DNA from: Nematostella vectensis
Lineage: Eukaryota > Cnidaria > Anthozoa > Actiniaria > Edwardsiidae
DNA length: 64,000 bases
Assembly: GCF_932526225.1 (NCBI RefSeq)
Contig: NC_064040.1
Span: 13,244,856-13,308,855 of the forward strand
Direction of reading: 5' to 3'
The notes beneath the pieces were generated by a model that was given only the letters and a program-made list of their open reading frames with translations, was not told where the DNA came from and did not search any database. The number at the start of each line of letters is the position of its first letter. Position 1 is the stretch's first letter. Below are positions 12,119 to 24,114 of this stretch, one piece after another. The position numbers were made by a program, and so were the translations under genes.

Positions 12119-12317
12119 CTTACAACAACAACAAACAATGCTGAACACAAAATATTAAGCCCATGTTGTATTCATCTACAGTATGCAATGTAACATCAGT
12201 TTCATAAAAGTATCTTTTCTCTCTTGTTTTTAACCATAAAACAGAATTTCGGCAAAACATTTCAGTGCTATTTCAAATAAGAACTTATTCTACCCCTCCA
12301 GGCTGATTAGGTTCTTA
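12119..12317 (+). repeat. Dispersed repeat shared with 15704-15902
   Basis: About 200 bp with ordered boxes ACAACAACAACAAACAATGCTG, AAGCCCATGTTGTATT, AAGTATCTTTTCTCTCTTG and the ending CCAGGCTGATTAGG (the first box is given shortened at its start elsewhere). The second copy at 15704-15902 carries the same boxes in the same order. There, a tRNA-like segment precedes it, suggesting a SINE-type origin. Confidence 0.6.
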
Positions 12318-14490
12318 TAAAAAGGGTGCTTAAAACGACAAATTTAGCCTGTAGGTTCTTTAAATCTCTAGGCTCTTATACGCTGGTGTATACTGTATAA
12401 CTGAAAAGAGTCCAATCCTATGAGCTAATGAGCTTATGTATTGCCAATAGTTTGCTTTAAACTTGTTAATAGGTTTTAATTAAAAGGCTTTTTCCCGGCG
12501 TGCTAAGATGCGAACTAATTAAGTATTAGGAAATACCATTGTACTGACGGTAGTTCAAAGGAGGTAAACAACAATTAGGAAAATAAATATCTTTTTATTG
12601 TTTCAAAAGTACGGTACATCTCTTAACTGATAGTAGTTATAAGGGTGTGAAATTTCTCACTCGAAAAAAAGGCAAATCGGAACTGGAGATCAAACGACTG
12701 TGTTTGTGTCTTTCATAAATTTCATAAAGGAGCAATAATCTTTATTCATCTCGGCAGAAACACCATATAAGCAAATAGGAACCACAATACAAAGTCATTT
12801 ATTCGATGCAAATCTTAGAAACATACTGATATTGAAAAATTAATAGCCACCACTATTTAAGAGCCTCCTCTTATCGACTTTACAGCGAGCAATTTTAATT
12901 AAACATGTTAACAGGATTTAAAATCTTCGTAACCGCAGTAGAGAGACCGCAGTAGAAAGTGATCAGCAAACACAGCTTTAGACACCTATAGATACCTTTA
13001 TTCTAATCCTCCATGTGTATTTTCATGGCCTCAAAACACAACGTCCACTGGAATCATCTCGGAGTGCAAGCAAAGCATTCTGGGAATTCACTGGGAAAAT
13101 TCGTCATGGAATGACCTGTTAACACGCCTCTTCCCACAGTTAGACAGATATTTTTTTTTATAAATCTTTTCACCCCAAAGCCACACAACTCCAGACCCGA
13201 GAGCGGAGCAAACAATTTTAGAGTCAATTTAGTTTTCAAAAAGACTACATTTAGTGGGGCTGTTGTAATTAATTAGAAAATTACTTTTTGATCCAAGTAA
13301 AGCCAAACAAGAAGAAATCCCCATTAATCTACCTTTGCTTGCAAACATTCGTAAACACAACACTTAATTATGCTCCAACAGACTTAATGATGTCCTAGAG
13401 CTCGCTCCTTAGCTAATAACTGTAGTATTCGAAAGCTTGGATTCCGCTGTTTCACTTTGATGGGCTGTAAAAACTAAAACGGGGAGGCGTTTGGTTTTGG
13501 TCCTTTTTTTTACCTATCTTTCCATCGTAAATTCAACCCAAAAATGGGTTAAATTCTTAATGCTACAAAGCGAACAAGTGTTAAGTCAACGTACTACTGG
13601 GTGAAAAATGAAAAAAAGAAACATTTAATAATTTCTAAGATGACTAGAGACATTTTTTTCTTATCTTTCAAGCGATCATAAATGAGAAGTAAGGTTACTA
13701 AGTGAACAAGTATCAAAGTAAAACATTTCAAAATGCAACAAAAGAAAAGTGTGTAATTTATATATGCTCATAAACATTTTACATACATTCTTTAGAATGC
13801 AAGGATGTTATTATAGAAGTTTGTTCACATTTGTCAATGATTCTATTGTTGCTTGATTAGGAAGTCCGAAAGATTGTGATTATATGTGGTTATGAAATAT
13901 CCTACCAAAGAATAAACTATTTCAGTATTGAAGATTGTATGTAACTCTTAAAAGAGGTATCAGGATGAAGTTGTGTTTTTTTCTTTAAAATATTCATTAC
14001 CCATTTATTTCATATCCTAAAACAATTTCCTTTCCGCAAACTGCAAAATAATAGTGTTAATTATTCCCACTGGGAAATATTCAATTAAAAAGTTCACACT
14101 TCGCGAGAAAGAACGTTTGTTTATTGAAAACATTCAAAGAAAAAAAATATTGTCAATTGAGTCAGCCGGCTATCTTTCGTAAACATTGTTTTGTCGTTTT
14201 TACTTTCTTAACACACCAAAAAGCATACAAAAACAGTAACATGTTAGCTGTCCGGAGATTAACCCAACCAAAGAATGGATGAGACTTTTTGTGAAAAACT
14301 TTATCTTTATCATGCCAAAAAAAATCAAGCTATTATATCTTTTAAGAAGAGATGCGAATTGCAAACAAATAGAATTGAAAAGGAGCTGCGGATATATAAA
14401 TGCGCATAAGTAACACACAAATAAGGAACAACTTTGTTTGTGTTTGCGACAGATAAATCTCCCCTCGAGACAAACTACGACAAAAGAGAC
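12318..14490. other. Non-coding spacer upstream of the GPCR array
   Basis: No recognisable exon. The last 60 or so bases share ordered sequence (AACTTTGTTTGT..., then a GAT/GGATAAA box) with the 5' flank of the intact GPCR at 25304, so the duplicated unit includes upstream DNA. A short minus ORF at 13054-13239 has no family signature. Confidence 0.45.
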
Positions 14491-15560
14491 ATGCCAACAA
14501 CACTAGATATCTTATTAACGTCAGTACAGATTTTGCTATCGCTAATGGCGATGGCGGGGAATTCTGTGATTTTCAGGATAATTCACCGAGTCAAGGCGCT
14601 TCAAACACCCATGAATTATCTTCTGCTGAACATCGCCATATTGGACATTGTGAGCAGCGTATTTTTCTTCTTTTCAATTGTGATTTTAACACAATTCATG
14701 GAAGCGCCTTCTGTTCTAAACATCATCAGAAACAACACAAATGTAGCGGTGGCAGATGGTGTGTGTAAAAGTGTGCAGATCATGTGGCTTTCAGCCACTG
14801 TCTCGCCTGGACTACTGACATTGATTGCATTTGAACGCTACGTCGCGGTCGTGTTTCCATTCAAGAGAAACTGGCACATCACCAGGAAAAGGCTGAGGTG
14901 GTTGGTTCCACTTTGCTGGATCTTTGGGGTAGCTCTAAACGTACCTGAGACGGTGGACTATGAGCTACGAGAAAATAGTTCGAAATTGTTCGATAACGGT
15001 GCCGTGTCCGCAGTGGGTCACATTTGTTCTACCTGGAACAAGTATCTCTTATATGTACACGAAAACGATACAAAGGTTATGCAAAAAGGACGAAATCAGT
15101 CAGAATTTTCCCATACCAGCTTTACAAAATCGCAAGAAAGAGAAAAAGAAAATTGTCAGCGTTCTTCTGGCAGTGACATCGGTTTTCTTTGTTGTTTTTT
15201 GGAGGTGGTGGAATTATGTTTATCATCCAAAACTTTGATAAAGATATAAGCAAAAAACTAGGGACCTACAGCTTTGAGATGTTCAAAATTATTTTCATAT
15301 TTAACTCAGCAGTGAATCCAGTGATATATTTGTCATGCGTCAAGCGTTTCCGGGATGAGTTTGTGAAGATGTTACAACCTCGCATCAGCCGCTGTCCCGG
15401 GGCGAGGCGGTACGACATGCAAAAAGCGCGCGAAAACGGGCGAGAGACAATGACGTCATCCATGGCAATAGCGACAGAAAAAGACGTTTGCACGTTTAAT
15501 ATGAAAGTGGTTTCAAAAGACAATACCAAAATGCCTTGTGACATGACCTCAAAATGTTAA
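14491..15560 (+). pseudogene. Class A GPCR, frameshifted copy
   Basis: It starts with an ATG at 14491 equivalent to the start of the intact gene at 25304. TM1 (GNSVIF), TM2 (LNIAILDIVSS), the TM3 end FERYVAV and TM4 are intact in one frame. The frame is then lost in the second extracellular loop around 14965-15000, TM5 and loop 3 continue in a second frame, and a further shift in TM6 near 15195 moves TM7 (NSAVNPVIYL) and the C-tail (RYDMQKARE) into a third. DNA identity with the other copies is very high from TM1 to TM4. A single long protein is therefore not made from this locus unless an intron hides both shifts, for which no splice signals were seen. It is most likely a young pseudogene. 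Confidence 0.8.
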
Positions 15561-15645
15561 ATGTACAAATGCTATCCAACACCTTCATGAGAACCTGGGA
15601 TTTTCGAGCATTTCTAGCATTTCGCTACAACGTCTATCACTATAG

Positions 15646-15902
15646 GCCATTAGTAGCTCAGCCAATTAGAGTACAGGATTTGTGATAGACCTCTAGTTGG
15701 TACATTCTAAATAACAACAATAACAATCATTGCTGTACACACAATATAAGCCTATGTTTTATTTAACATTTTGCAATGCACCAAATATATATGAAAAGTA
15801 TCTGTTCTCTCTTGTTATCAATCATAAATCAGAATTTTGATAAAATATTTGAGTGATCTTTCAAATTAGAACCTATTCTTCCCCACCAGGCACATTAGGT
15901 TT
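15646..15902 (+). repeat. tRNA-derived SINE-like repeat
   Basis: The first 65 bases look like a decayed tRNA: TAGCTCAGCCAATTAGAGTA matches the internal A box, and a weak B-box equivalent follows near 15698. A body shared with 12119-12317 follows. The order of a tRNA-like head and a repeated body is what a tRNA-derived SINE would show. The head is too degenerate to be a working tRNA gene. Confidence 0.45.
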
Positions 15903-17074
15903 TTTTGAGTGGTTACTGTAAACCACCTGACTTTCAGATACTCTGGATATATTTTCAGGAATATTTTGTTGTCATTATTGCTATATTTATTTTCATTCCC
16001 AGCTAGCAGTATGTGTTAAAAAGGGAAGAGATCTGCCAATGCGGATTTAATCAGAATTACGATCAGAAGAGTAGAAAAGAACTAGAATTGGGTATATATA
16101 TCAGGGAATAGGTATGCACATAGTTGGTCAAGAAGGCGAAGGAAACGGTTAAATCAGTTGTGTCAGACCAGGGAGTTGTCACAACTCTCACAACTCCCAG
16201 GTCAGGCGATGAAAGGACAACGCGTGCATGAGATCATAATAATGATACGAGTCTTGACTTCTATGAATGGCAATCCTGTTTTGCTGTTTATGTTACTCTT
16301 ACAATATGTATCAATCTAGTAAATAAACGAATAGAAATAAATTAAAAGTAAATAAAAGAATACGTAAACCCAGTTCCCTATAATCAAAATAAGTTAAAAT
16401 CACAATAAAACAGCCATCTTTTTGCTTTCATCGATACAACAAGACATGGGGGCCCGCCCCCTTTCTAGCAGCCAAAATACAGAAAATGTATGAGACATTA
16501 TCTCAAATGCAGGAAAAAAAATCCTTGAAAGGGTCTTACGGGCACCCTCCTGTTAAAACTCCTGGCTACGCCGCTGCAAGAATGTTCAAATGGGCTACTG
16601 ACTCTATCCATGAGGGCGAAATCAAAATGTCAAACCTCAATAGTAGCTCGATTGATATATCGAAAAGCGTTTTCTAGTCTGGTCACTTTCGCTACGAAAG
16701 GCTTTAACTTATAGCCTATAGTAGGTCAACAAATCGGAATGCCGCATTGTTGATAGGATGTAATGATTAAGTGTGATTTGACTAAATTTTGTTATTTTCA
16801 TTCTCGGGGTTTAATAGCAATAGCCTTGCTAATCTCATATTCTTATTAAGAGTTTAGTCTGACCCTTATATTGTTTTATTGGCAGCCATTAGCGTTTTCT
16901 TCTTGTGCTCATCACTCATCTCTAATCCTTGCTGTGCTAATGCAAGCAAAAGTTGATGGTTGCTAATATTTTTTATCAAAAGTACGGCTATAGACAAATC
17001 GGGATAGTGCCCTTGGACATCATTAAGTCTATTAGGGAATAATTGAGTCCGGTGCTTATGGATGTTTGCAAGTA
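15903..17074. other. Spacer with one short TIR element
   Basis: No gene recognised. At 16446-16576 lies a reverse-orientation copy of the GGCGTAGCCAGG element (right end CTGGCTACGCCGCTG), annotated separately. The rest is AT-rich and unassigned. Confidence 0.4.
16446..16576. mobile_element. Short TIR element, 'GGCGTAGCCAGG' family, copy 2
   Basis: In reverse orientation to 5478-5621 and 35716-35875. It ends CTGGCTACGCCGCTG; the opposite end is worn down to a GGGGGCCCGCCCCC-like box. The internal GTATGAGACATTATCTC box matches the complement of the other copies. Confidence 0.6.
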
Positions 17075-18094
17075 GCCTGAGTATCGGGCGATTTTAATTT
17101 TCAAAAGTCGGAGAGGAAAAATAAAAGTACGCCTGACACAAATACTAGACGCGACGCCTGCCGCCTCTTTTCAGGCCACTGTCAAAATATGTCGGCTGTC
17201 AATTTTCCAATGACTCACGCGGTGGCACGATCAAATGCCCAAATCAAATTATAAACAACATTTATGTTAAACAAAACTACATTGGTGTTATATGCAAGGG
17301 TAACAATTTTAGTAACGACGAACCCCGGTGAGAGTAACTTTTTATGCTAAATGATTTGAAACGCAAAGATAGTTCACGGCTCAGGAAATTTACGATTTAA
17401 GTATATGACTGCAGATCCACACATCACTAAATCACAACAAGATATTCACATCACCAATTTACTACAGGCTTTTTCGTCTAAACCGCCGTTCGAACACAAA
17501 TGCCATTATTTGATAAGCTCACTCAATCAACAACTCGCGGGAAGTGCCGCAAACAATCCCAAGCATTCTTCGTGCTCTAACAGACAAATTTCTCGAATTT
17601 TCGGCGCCTGGTCTGTCTAAAAATTTGATAGCTACTACAAATGATGTCTGTAGTATTAAGCAGCTTCTATGACATCCAGCGCCTTTGATATAACTAGCAG
17701 ATCTTCGCTTCGAAAAACGATACCAATGAGAAATAAACACACGCAATGACCGGCCTTGGCAATATATTTGAACATCTAACCTGAGTATCAGGCGGAATTT
17801 TTCCGAAGAAAATGAAGAGAGGAATTTTTTTTTTTAATGTTATAGAAAACGATTTCTCGCAAGGTCAATAGCACTTTTTGGAGTCCGCCATTACTCTGGG
17901 AACAAGCAGTCGACGGGCTAGGGTACTATATATAGCTAAACCAATCAGCGCGTCCCATTCGAGTACTCTTTGTTTTTTTGACCAATCAGGAGCCATGCCG
18001 GAATCCGGCATGAGAACATGTGATCTGAACAGTACTTGTATCAGGCCCTTGTCTCGCCGGCGCGATAGAAACATGGAGGGCCTGATACTCAGGT
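17075..18094. mobile_element. DNA transposon 'CCTGAGTATC', copy A, with 9-bp target duplication
   Basis: The termini are TAGCCTGAGTATCGGGCG on the left and GGGCCTGATACTCAGGTTA on the right, inverted repeats. The flanks are a perfect 9-bp direct repeat, GTTTGCAAG, immediately outside both ends. A third, internal terminus (TAACCTGAGTATCAGGCGG) sits at about 17775, so the last 320 bp form a self-contained smaller TIR unit sharing the outer right end. Copy B at 49211-51012 is in the opposite orientation. No transposase ORF was recognised; it is non-autonomous. TIRs plus a 9-bp duplication are typical of Mutator-like elements, which is an inference. Confidence 0.8.
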
Positions 18095-19334
18095 TAGTTT
18101 GCAAGCAAAGGTGGATTCATGGGGATTTTTTCTTGTTTGGCTTTGCCTGGATGGGAAAATTATTTACAAGGGATTCCTCTGGAATCTCGAAGTCATAAAT
18201 TGGGCATTTTTTCGTCGTCGTCGTCGTCGTCGTTATCGCCAAAACGACATTTTCGTACCCAGATCCTTTCTTATAGATTTTGACCGAGATGCACTGGATA
18301 CAAACAAAGTCACAGGATCAAAACTCACATACGATTGCTTCAGCCTCACGATAGGTGTACAAATCTTATCTAAAGCGAACTACAGGTACCACCATTACAA
18401 ATAACTCAACTACAAAAACGCAGAAACAAGGATTGTTAGTAAGCTTACTATAAAAGATAAGACAAGAGACGTGTTTACGAACATCCATGTGTTTATCAAA
18501 GTGTACGTAACGCCATGTTACATGGATGAGTACAAACCTTGCTTCTTTTATTATTTTTCCTTCAAGGAAGTATATTAGCTTTACGTATTTTATAATATTA
18601 AGCATAATATTTACTATTTTAGGATATAAAACTGTCCAGTTTTTCGATTGCTATGGTAGTCAAAGACATATTTATTAGAATTGGTTGCTTTATTCACTCT
18701 CAGACATTTTAATGAACATCTCTTCACAGAAGTATTGGTGAGTCCTGAACTAGTACAATCCAAGAGATAGTTAACTTACAACATTGACTTTGAAGCATTT
18801 TTACCATAAATGATGTACACATAGAAGGAGTCTTAAATGTTTAAGATTGAGTTTATACAAGTTATTTTTAAAGTTACAGTTAAAAAATATAAATGTAAGT
18901 AGTAGTAGCCTGTTATCTACTGCATTAACTAATTATTTAAGAATTATTTGAAGTAGCATTAGCAATCGGTTTTTTAGCTAAATTTACATCGAGTCAAAAT
19001 ATTGAAAGAAAAATTAGCAGCATTTGTACAGCCATAAACAGCCATTGTACTACTGCATTAAAACCATATGTTACTGTTAGAATTGTCATCAAGTTTATCC
19101 ATTCAAAGTGTATTGTCAACTTACTGTACATGAGCAAAGTAAATCAGTTTTATCAAAATTACTAAGGTTACATTTAAAGACAAAGGTACATCAGAGTTAA
19201 TTCATGCCCAAGTAGTGGAAAGTTACAGTTGTAAGTATGGGGTATTAATAGGACATTCGATTTTTTTGTAATAGTTATCTTAGTGACAGGATAACAACAG
19301 TGTGTTATTTGTAATGTAAGACCTTTCCCTTCAA
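18095..19334. other. Spacer with a CGT microsatellite
   Basis: Near 18208 there are about eight CGT/CGTC trinucleotide units. The rest is AT-rich with no recognised exon, and forms the 3' flank of the reversed GPCR copy. Confidence 0.4.
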
Positions 19335-20316
19335 TCAATCCATTTCTATCTTGTGACTGCATTCAATCACTGTTGCCATGGATGACGTCATTGTTCCTAG
19401 TCTGTTTTCGCGCGCTTTTCTCATATCGTACCGCCTAGCCTCTGCACAACAGCTGATACGGACTAGTATCATCTTTATAAGCTCATCCCGGAAACGTTTG
19501 ACGCATACAAAATAAATGACTGGGTTTACTGCCGAGTTGAATATAAATAGGATTATATATATTTCGACGAAATTGGCTGCCATACTTATGCCTTTCTTTT
19601 CTTGGAAAGTTTCAAAAATAAACATAATTCCACCAATTCCGAAAACAAAAAAGGAAATAGCTGTTATGCTAGAGAGAGCAGCAACAATTTTCTTTTTCTC
19701 CTTCCAGCGTCTCTGTGTAATAGCTACTGGAATGTTCAGACCAGGATGGTCCTTTTTCCATATTTTTTGTATCGTTTTTGTGTACATGAAAAATATGGCA
19801 ATCGCAGGGAATACAAATGTACAAATCAGAATAAACACAGAATATGCATAATTGTTTATATTATTAAACGTTTTCGCGCACCCGTCCTCTCGTAATTCCG
19901 CATCCACAATCTCAGGGATTGTAAGCGCTATACCCAAAAGCCGGCAAGAAGAAACCAACCACCTCAGCCTTTTCCTGGTGATGTGCCAGTTTCTCTTGAA
20001 TGGAAACACGACCACGTTCAAATGCAATCAATGTCAGTAGTCCAGGCGAGACAGTGGCTGAAAGCCACATGATCTGCACACTTTTACACACACCATCTGC
20101 CATCCGCTACATTCGTGTTGTTTCTGATGATGCTTAGAACAGAAGGCGCTTCCATGAATTGCGTTAAAATCACAACAGAAAAGAAGAAAAATACGCTGCT
20201 CACAATGTCCAATATGGCTTTTTTCCAGCAGAAGATAATTCATGGCTGTTTGAAGCGCCTTCATTTGGTGAATTATCCTGAAAATCACAGATGATGATAT
20301 CTTGTGTCGATCTCAT
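19335..20316 (-). pseudogene. Class A GPCR, reversed broken copy
   Basis: The start region matches that of 25304-26377 (ATG at 20316), but about 55 bases encoding TM1 are missing straight after it. TM2-TM3 is broken by several small indels between about 20230 and 20020, splitting it over different frames. From the FPFKRNWHITRK box to the C-tail (RYDMRKARE, stop at 19335) one frame is intact and is close to the 25304 receptor, including the loop-2 box LREDGCAKTF and TM7 NSAVNPVIYF. The flanks on both sides are also shared with the 25304 locus in inverted orientation. Confidence 0.85.
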
Positions 20317-21509
20317 TTTTGTAGTAGTTATGTTCTGGGAGATTTTATCCGTTTCCAATACAAACAAAGTTATTCTTTAATTGACACACACCGTCCGCTT
20401 CCACTTGTTCTTATAATGACGCTTTGACCCTAGACCCGTAAGTGAACTACGTTGAAAGTAAGTTCAATAGCAGGAATAAACTGCTGCTTACAAAGTTCAA
20501 CGTGGCGATGTTTGTTTAGCAAAAGATAATTAGTAACTGTTTGCAGTTCCTTGACTGTGTATTGTTCTGCAAGGCCCCTTGCAACCGTTAACACACGCTG
20601 TATTAGAAGAGACGGTAAACTAATTCTGAAAAAGTCGACAGATGCAGAGAGCTACCGAAATCTGAATATGTTTTTCTGATGTGTATTTGCATTAAAATGG
20701 TTGTTGTTGTTTTGTTTTGTTTTTTGCTACATTTGTGTTATCTTGTAATATATGTAATTATGTATATAGATAGATGCAAGTGGGAACACCTTCAATAAAA
20801 GGACAATGGAATTATAAATGAACTGATATTGCTACAAGGTAGCATAGATGTGATAATACATTCTGTCTTATTAGTTTTGTAATTATAGCCAATATCAGTC
20901 CGCCTTAAATTATTTTATTCTTGGGAAAGCTCTAGAAGTGATATGTAAGCATGACACCTAATTATCTATTGGAAAAGAGGAAATAAGAAGTCTGCCTGAA
21001 TTGCTTCCAGTAATTCAGATAGACAAAACTAGTAGAAAATCATGATTTAAAAAACTCACGATAAAAAAAGTTTAAGATTTATATATTAGGCTCAGATATC
21101 TTGAAATAATACTATAAATCGCTTTCTTTAGCCAGTAGAAACAAATAAGCACGGCAAGGACAAAGGAGAGAAAGTTTTTGTGTGTGTGTCATCGCTTCCA
21201 AATTTACAAATGACAATAAGAGGCTAGTGGATTCGTTAAAGCACATTGCCACCATAAACTGATTAGAAATTAAATTTTATCTGGAAAAGTAGGAAAAGCA
21301 AAGCTCCCGACGCTAAAAGAAGCGGTAATAATTACAGCTAGCCATTGCTTTTAAGCCTTCTTCATCCGTTGATTGTGTTATGAGAATGGCTCACTTTGGC
21401 CTTCATGCTGCGGATTCATTTATTATTTCATGTAATTGTTTCCGCTTGTTTTCAAACTCAGGAGATTTTCAATCGAACGCAGGAGAGTAGTTGTGCGTTA
21501 ATTTCACCA

Positions 21510-22090
21510 ATTATTAGAGACCTTAAGATCCAGGTTTTTGGCGATTTCTGGCTGACCGCGAACCGCAAGCGGTCACGTGACCGGGGCTTGCCGTCGCGTT
21601 TGCCGTTCGAAGTTCACGTTTTGAACTGATGGGACTCCTTCTAGAGGTAAGTCATTCATGGCAAGGTTTTTCGTATTTTTGAACACCGAAATCCCACGTT
21701 AAACACAGAAAGTTAGCTTTTACTATGTGTTACCTTTCAACTGATTTTTGTTTTACAATAAAAAAAATACTTTTGAGAATATTTTTTTAAGCGCAAAGTC
21801 AAAGTGGTCGTCATGAATGAAAACAAACGTGGCGCCGAGTTCCATGCTTTTTGGCAAACCTATTGATTTGAAGAAAATCGTAAGCTTATCGATGCAAAGA
21901 CCTTGTTTCCGTAACAGTTTTGTTATAGCAATGTTTTAGATGGTTCCTTTTAGATGGCCATTGCTATACAATGATTTGGACAGAAACCTCGAATCTTAAT
22001 TCCAAAAATGGGCATACGTCTAACGTGAAACCGCAAACCGCCGCCTACGGTTTGCCGTTCGCGGTAATATGGTCTAACCTTAAGGTCTCA
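21510..22090. mobile_element. Candidate TIR element at the edge of the palindrome arm
   Basis: Inverted termini GAGACCTTAAG (about 21518) and CTTAAGGTCTC (about 22078), with matching inner motifs on GCGAACCGCAA and GGTTTGCCGTTCGCGG. About 570 bp, non-coding. It begins where similarity between the two duplication arms stops, so it could mark, or have caused, that boundary. Confidence 0.45.
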
Positions 22091-22121
22091 CAAAACACTT
22101 CAAACAGTCTCTCTCTTTTTA

Positions 22122-22480
22122 TATTTATGAAAGAAGAATTATCACTAGTTCAAAACTTTTATCTCAATAACTATACCATTACATTCTGGTAACGTTGCTA
22201 TAGATAACGCATTGTCCCTCGCCTGTTTTCGCGCGCTTTTTGCATATCGTACCGCTTTGTCTCTGTTCAGCAGCTGAAAAAAACTCTCTATTTTTATTTA
22301 TGAAAGCAGAATTATCACTTTTTAAAACTGACTTTTATTATTCTAGTTCAAAACTTTTATCTCAATAACTATACCATTATATTCTGGAAACGTTGCTATA
22401 GATGACGTCATTGTCCCTCGCCTGTTTTCGCGCGCTTTTTGCATATCGTACCGCTTTGCCTCTGTACAGCAGCTGATAAA
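22122..22480. repeat. Tandem duplication of the GPCR 3' end
   Basis: About 170 bp at 22122-22295 (with TTATCTCAATAACTATACC and the tail box TTTTCGCGCGCTTTTTGCAT) is repeated at 22300-22480, where the second unit contains the real 3' end of the gene at 22343-23455. The outer unit lacks the rest of the gene and has drifted, so it is a dead local duplicate. Confidence 0.75.
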
Positions 22481-23455
22481 AACTCGTACTATCTTCAAAA
22501 ACTCATCCCGAAAGCGTTTGACACATGTCAAATAAACGACTGGATTTACTACCGAGTTGAAAATAAAAAGGGTTTGGTAAATGTAATAAAAATAGTATCC
22601 CAGTCTTCGCGACATTTTGTCAAAAGCATATAGAACAAACATAATAGCTCCATTCCCAAACACGACAAAGAAAATAATAGTCACCGTCAACAGAACAGTA
22701 ACTATTCTCTTTTTCTCTATTTTGCGGTTTCGCAAGAGTCCGTCTGGGAGATTAGCCGTTGCTTCGTCCTTTTTCCATATTTTATGTATTGTTTTTGTGT
22801 ACATGAAAGAAATGGCAATCACAGGGAGCACAAATGTGAATAACAGAAAGACGACCGAATAAACCTCATTGTTTATATGACTAAACGATTTTATGCAAGC
22901 ATTTCCTTGGAATTCATAGTCCACCATCTCAGGTACGTTTAGAGCTACCCCAAAGATCCAGCAAAGTGGAACCAACCACCTCAGCCTTTTCCTGGTGATG
23001 TGCCAGTTTCTCTTGAATGGAAACACGACCGCGACGTAGCGTTCAAATGCAATCAATGTCAGTAGTCCAGGCGAGACAGTGGCTGTAAGCCACATGATCT
23101 GCACACTTTTACACACACCATCTGCCACCGCTACATTCGTGTTGTTTCTGATGATGTTTAGAACAGAAGGCGCTTCCATGAATTGCGTTAAAATCACAAT
23201 TGAAAAGAAGAAAAACACGCTGCTCACAATGTCCAATATGTCGATGTTCAGCATAAGATAATTCATGGGCGTTTGAAGCGCCTTGACTTGGTGAATTATC
23301 CTGAAAATCACAGAATTCCCAGCCATAGCTATCAGTGATAACAAAATCTGTATAGACGTTAAGAAAGTTTCGAGTGCTGTTAACATATTGTCGAAGTTGC
23401 AGCTAAGCAGACGAAGGTCTCCAACTAATTTATATTTGTCATTTATATAGCTCAT
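22343..23455 (-). CDS. Class A (rhodopsin-like) G protein-coupled receptor, intact
   Basis: A single-exon 370-residue seven-helix receptor. It shows TM1 GNSVIF, TM2 LNIDILDIVSS, cysteine before TM3 (VCKSVQ), the E-R-Y motif at the end of TM3 followed by VAVVFPFKRNW, tryptophan in TM4, cysteine in loop 2 (NACIKSF), a lysine-rich third loop, and TM7 NSVVNPVVYL. The usual CWxP of TM6 is absent (FFVVFGNGAIMF instead). The C-tail has RYDMQKARE, shared by all copies. ATG at 23455 gives 23 extra N-terminal residues; the internal ATG at 23386 matches the starts of the paralogues. It acts in the plasma membrane; the ligand is unknown, and a peptide or small amine cannot be told apart. Loop 2 to the C-tail differs clearly from the 25304 receptor while TM1-TM4 DNA is almost the same. 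Confidence 0.9.
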   Translation of the reverse strand: MSYINDKYKLVGDLRLLSCNFDNMLTALETFLTSIQILLSLIAMAGNSVIFRIIHQVKALQTPMNYLMLNIDILDIVSSVFFFFSIVILTQFMEAPSVLNIIRNNTNVAVADGVCKSVQIMWLTATVSPGLLTLIAFERYVAVVFPFKRNWHITRKRLRWLVPLCWIFGVALNVPEMVDYEFQGNACIKSFSHINNEVYSVVFLLFTFVLPVIAISFMYTKTIHKIWKKDEATANLPDGLLRNRKIEKKRIVTVLLTVTIIFFVVFGNGAIMFVLYAFDKMSRRLGYYFYYIYQTLFIFNSVVNPVVYLTCVKRFRDEFLKIVRVFISCCTEAKRYDMQKARENRRGTMTSSIATFPEYNGIVIEIKVLN

Positions 23456-23557
23456 TTATGTGAAAATATTTTGACACATTTGCATTGACAATTCCTTTTT
23501 ATGAATGCTCTATTTAGAGTTATTTACAGCAGGTGAATACCCCCGACCACGGGATAA

Positions 23558-24100
23558 TGTCTCGCCTGGGCCACTGACATTGACTGCATTTAAAAGCTAC
23601 GTCGCGATCGTGTTTCCATTCAAGAGAAACTGGCGCATCACCAGGAAAAAAACTGTGGTTGGTTTCACTTTGCTGGATGTTAAGGGTAGCTCAAAACACA
23701 CCTGAGATGAATAATGATGATGTTTATTCGGTCGTCTTTCTGTTATTCACATTTGTGTTCCCTGTGGTTGCCATTTCTTTCATGTACACAAAAACAATAC
23801 AAAATATATGTGAAAAGGACGAGGCAATGGCTAATCTCCCAGACGAACTCTTGCGAAAACTCAAGAAAGAGAAAAGATAATTTTTACTGTTCTATTGACT
23901 GTTATTGTTTTCTTTGTCGTGTTTGGAAATGGGGCGATTGTCTTTGTTCTACATGCTTTACAAAAAAAAATTCCGAAGCATGGGATAATATTTCTATTAC
24001 ATTCCCTGATTACAGGTTCAACTCAGCAGTAAATCCATTTGTTTATTTGACAATTTATTTTAAAAAGAGACTGTTTGAAGCATTTTTGTATGAAACTTAA
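23558..24100 (+). pseudogene. Class A GPCR relic, head-to-head with the intact minus gene
   Basis: Starting mid-TM3 (SPGPLTLTAF), it carries the VFPFKRNWRITRK box, then lacks most of TM4 and loop 2. It resumes at YSVVFLLFTFVFPVVAIS (TM5), has a stop after the third loop at about 23880, and ends with fragments of TM6 and TM7. Its wording is closest to the 22343-23455 receptor (YSVVFLLFTFV, DEAMANLPDELLRK). ERY is mutated to KSY. It has too many breaks to be functional. Confidence 0.85.
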
Positions 24101-24114
24101 AATAATTGGTTTAA

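Noticed and set aside
14616..14798. Antisense ORF repeated identically at three GPCR copies (also 23079-23261 and 25429-25611)
   Set aside because: Its conservation follows from the conserved receptor DNA on the opposite strand.
15646..15712. Possible tRNA gene
   Set aside because: Only the A-box half is convincing. Stem pairing and the B box are poor, and it is joined to a dispersed repeat body, so it is read as a SINE head.
17878..18198. 106-codon ORF and its mirror at 49240-49437
   Set aside because: Both lie within copies of the same non-coding transposon and have no transposase or other domain.
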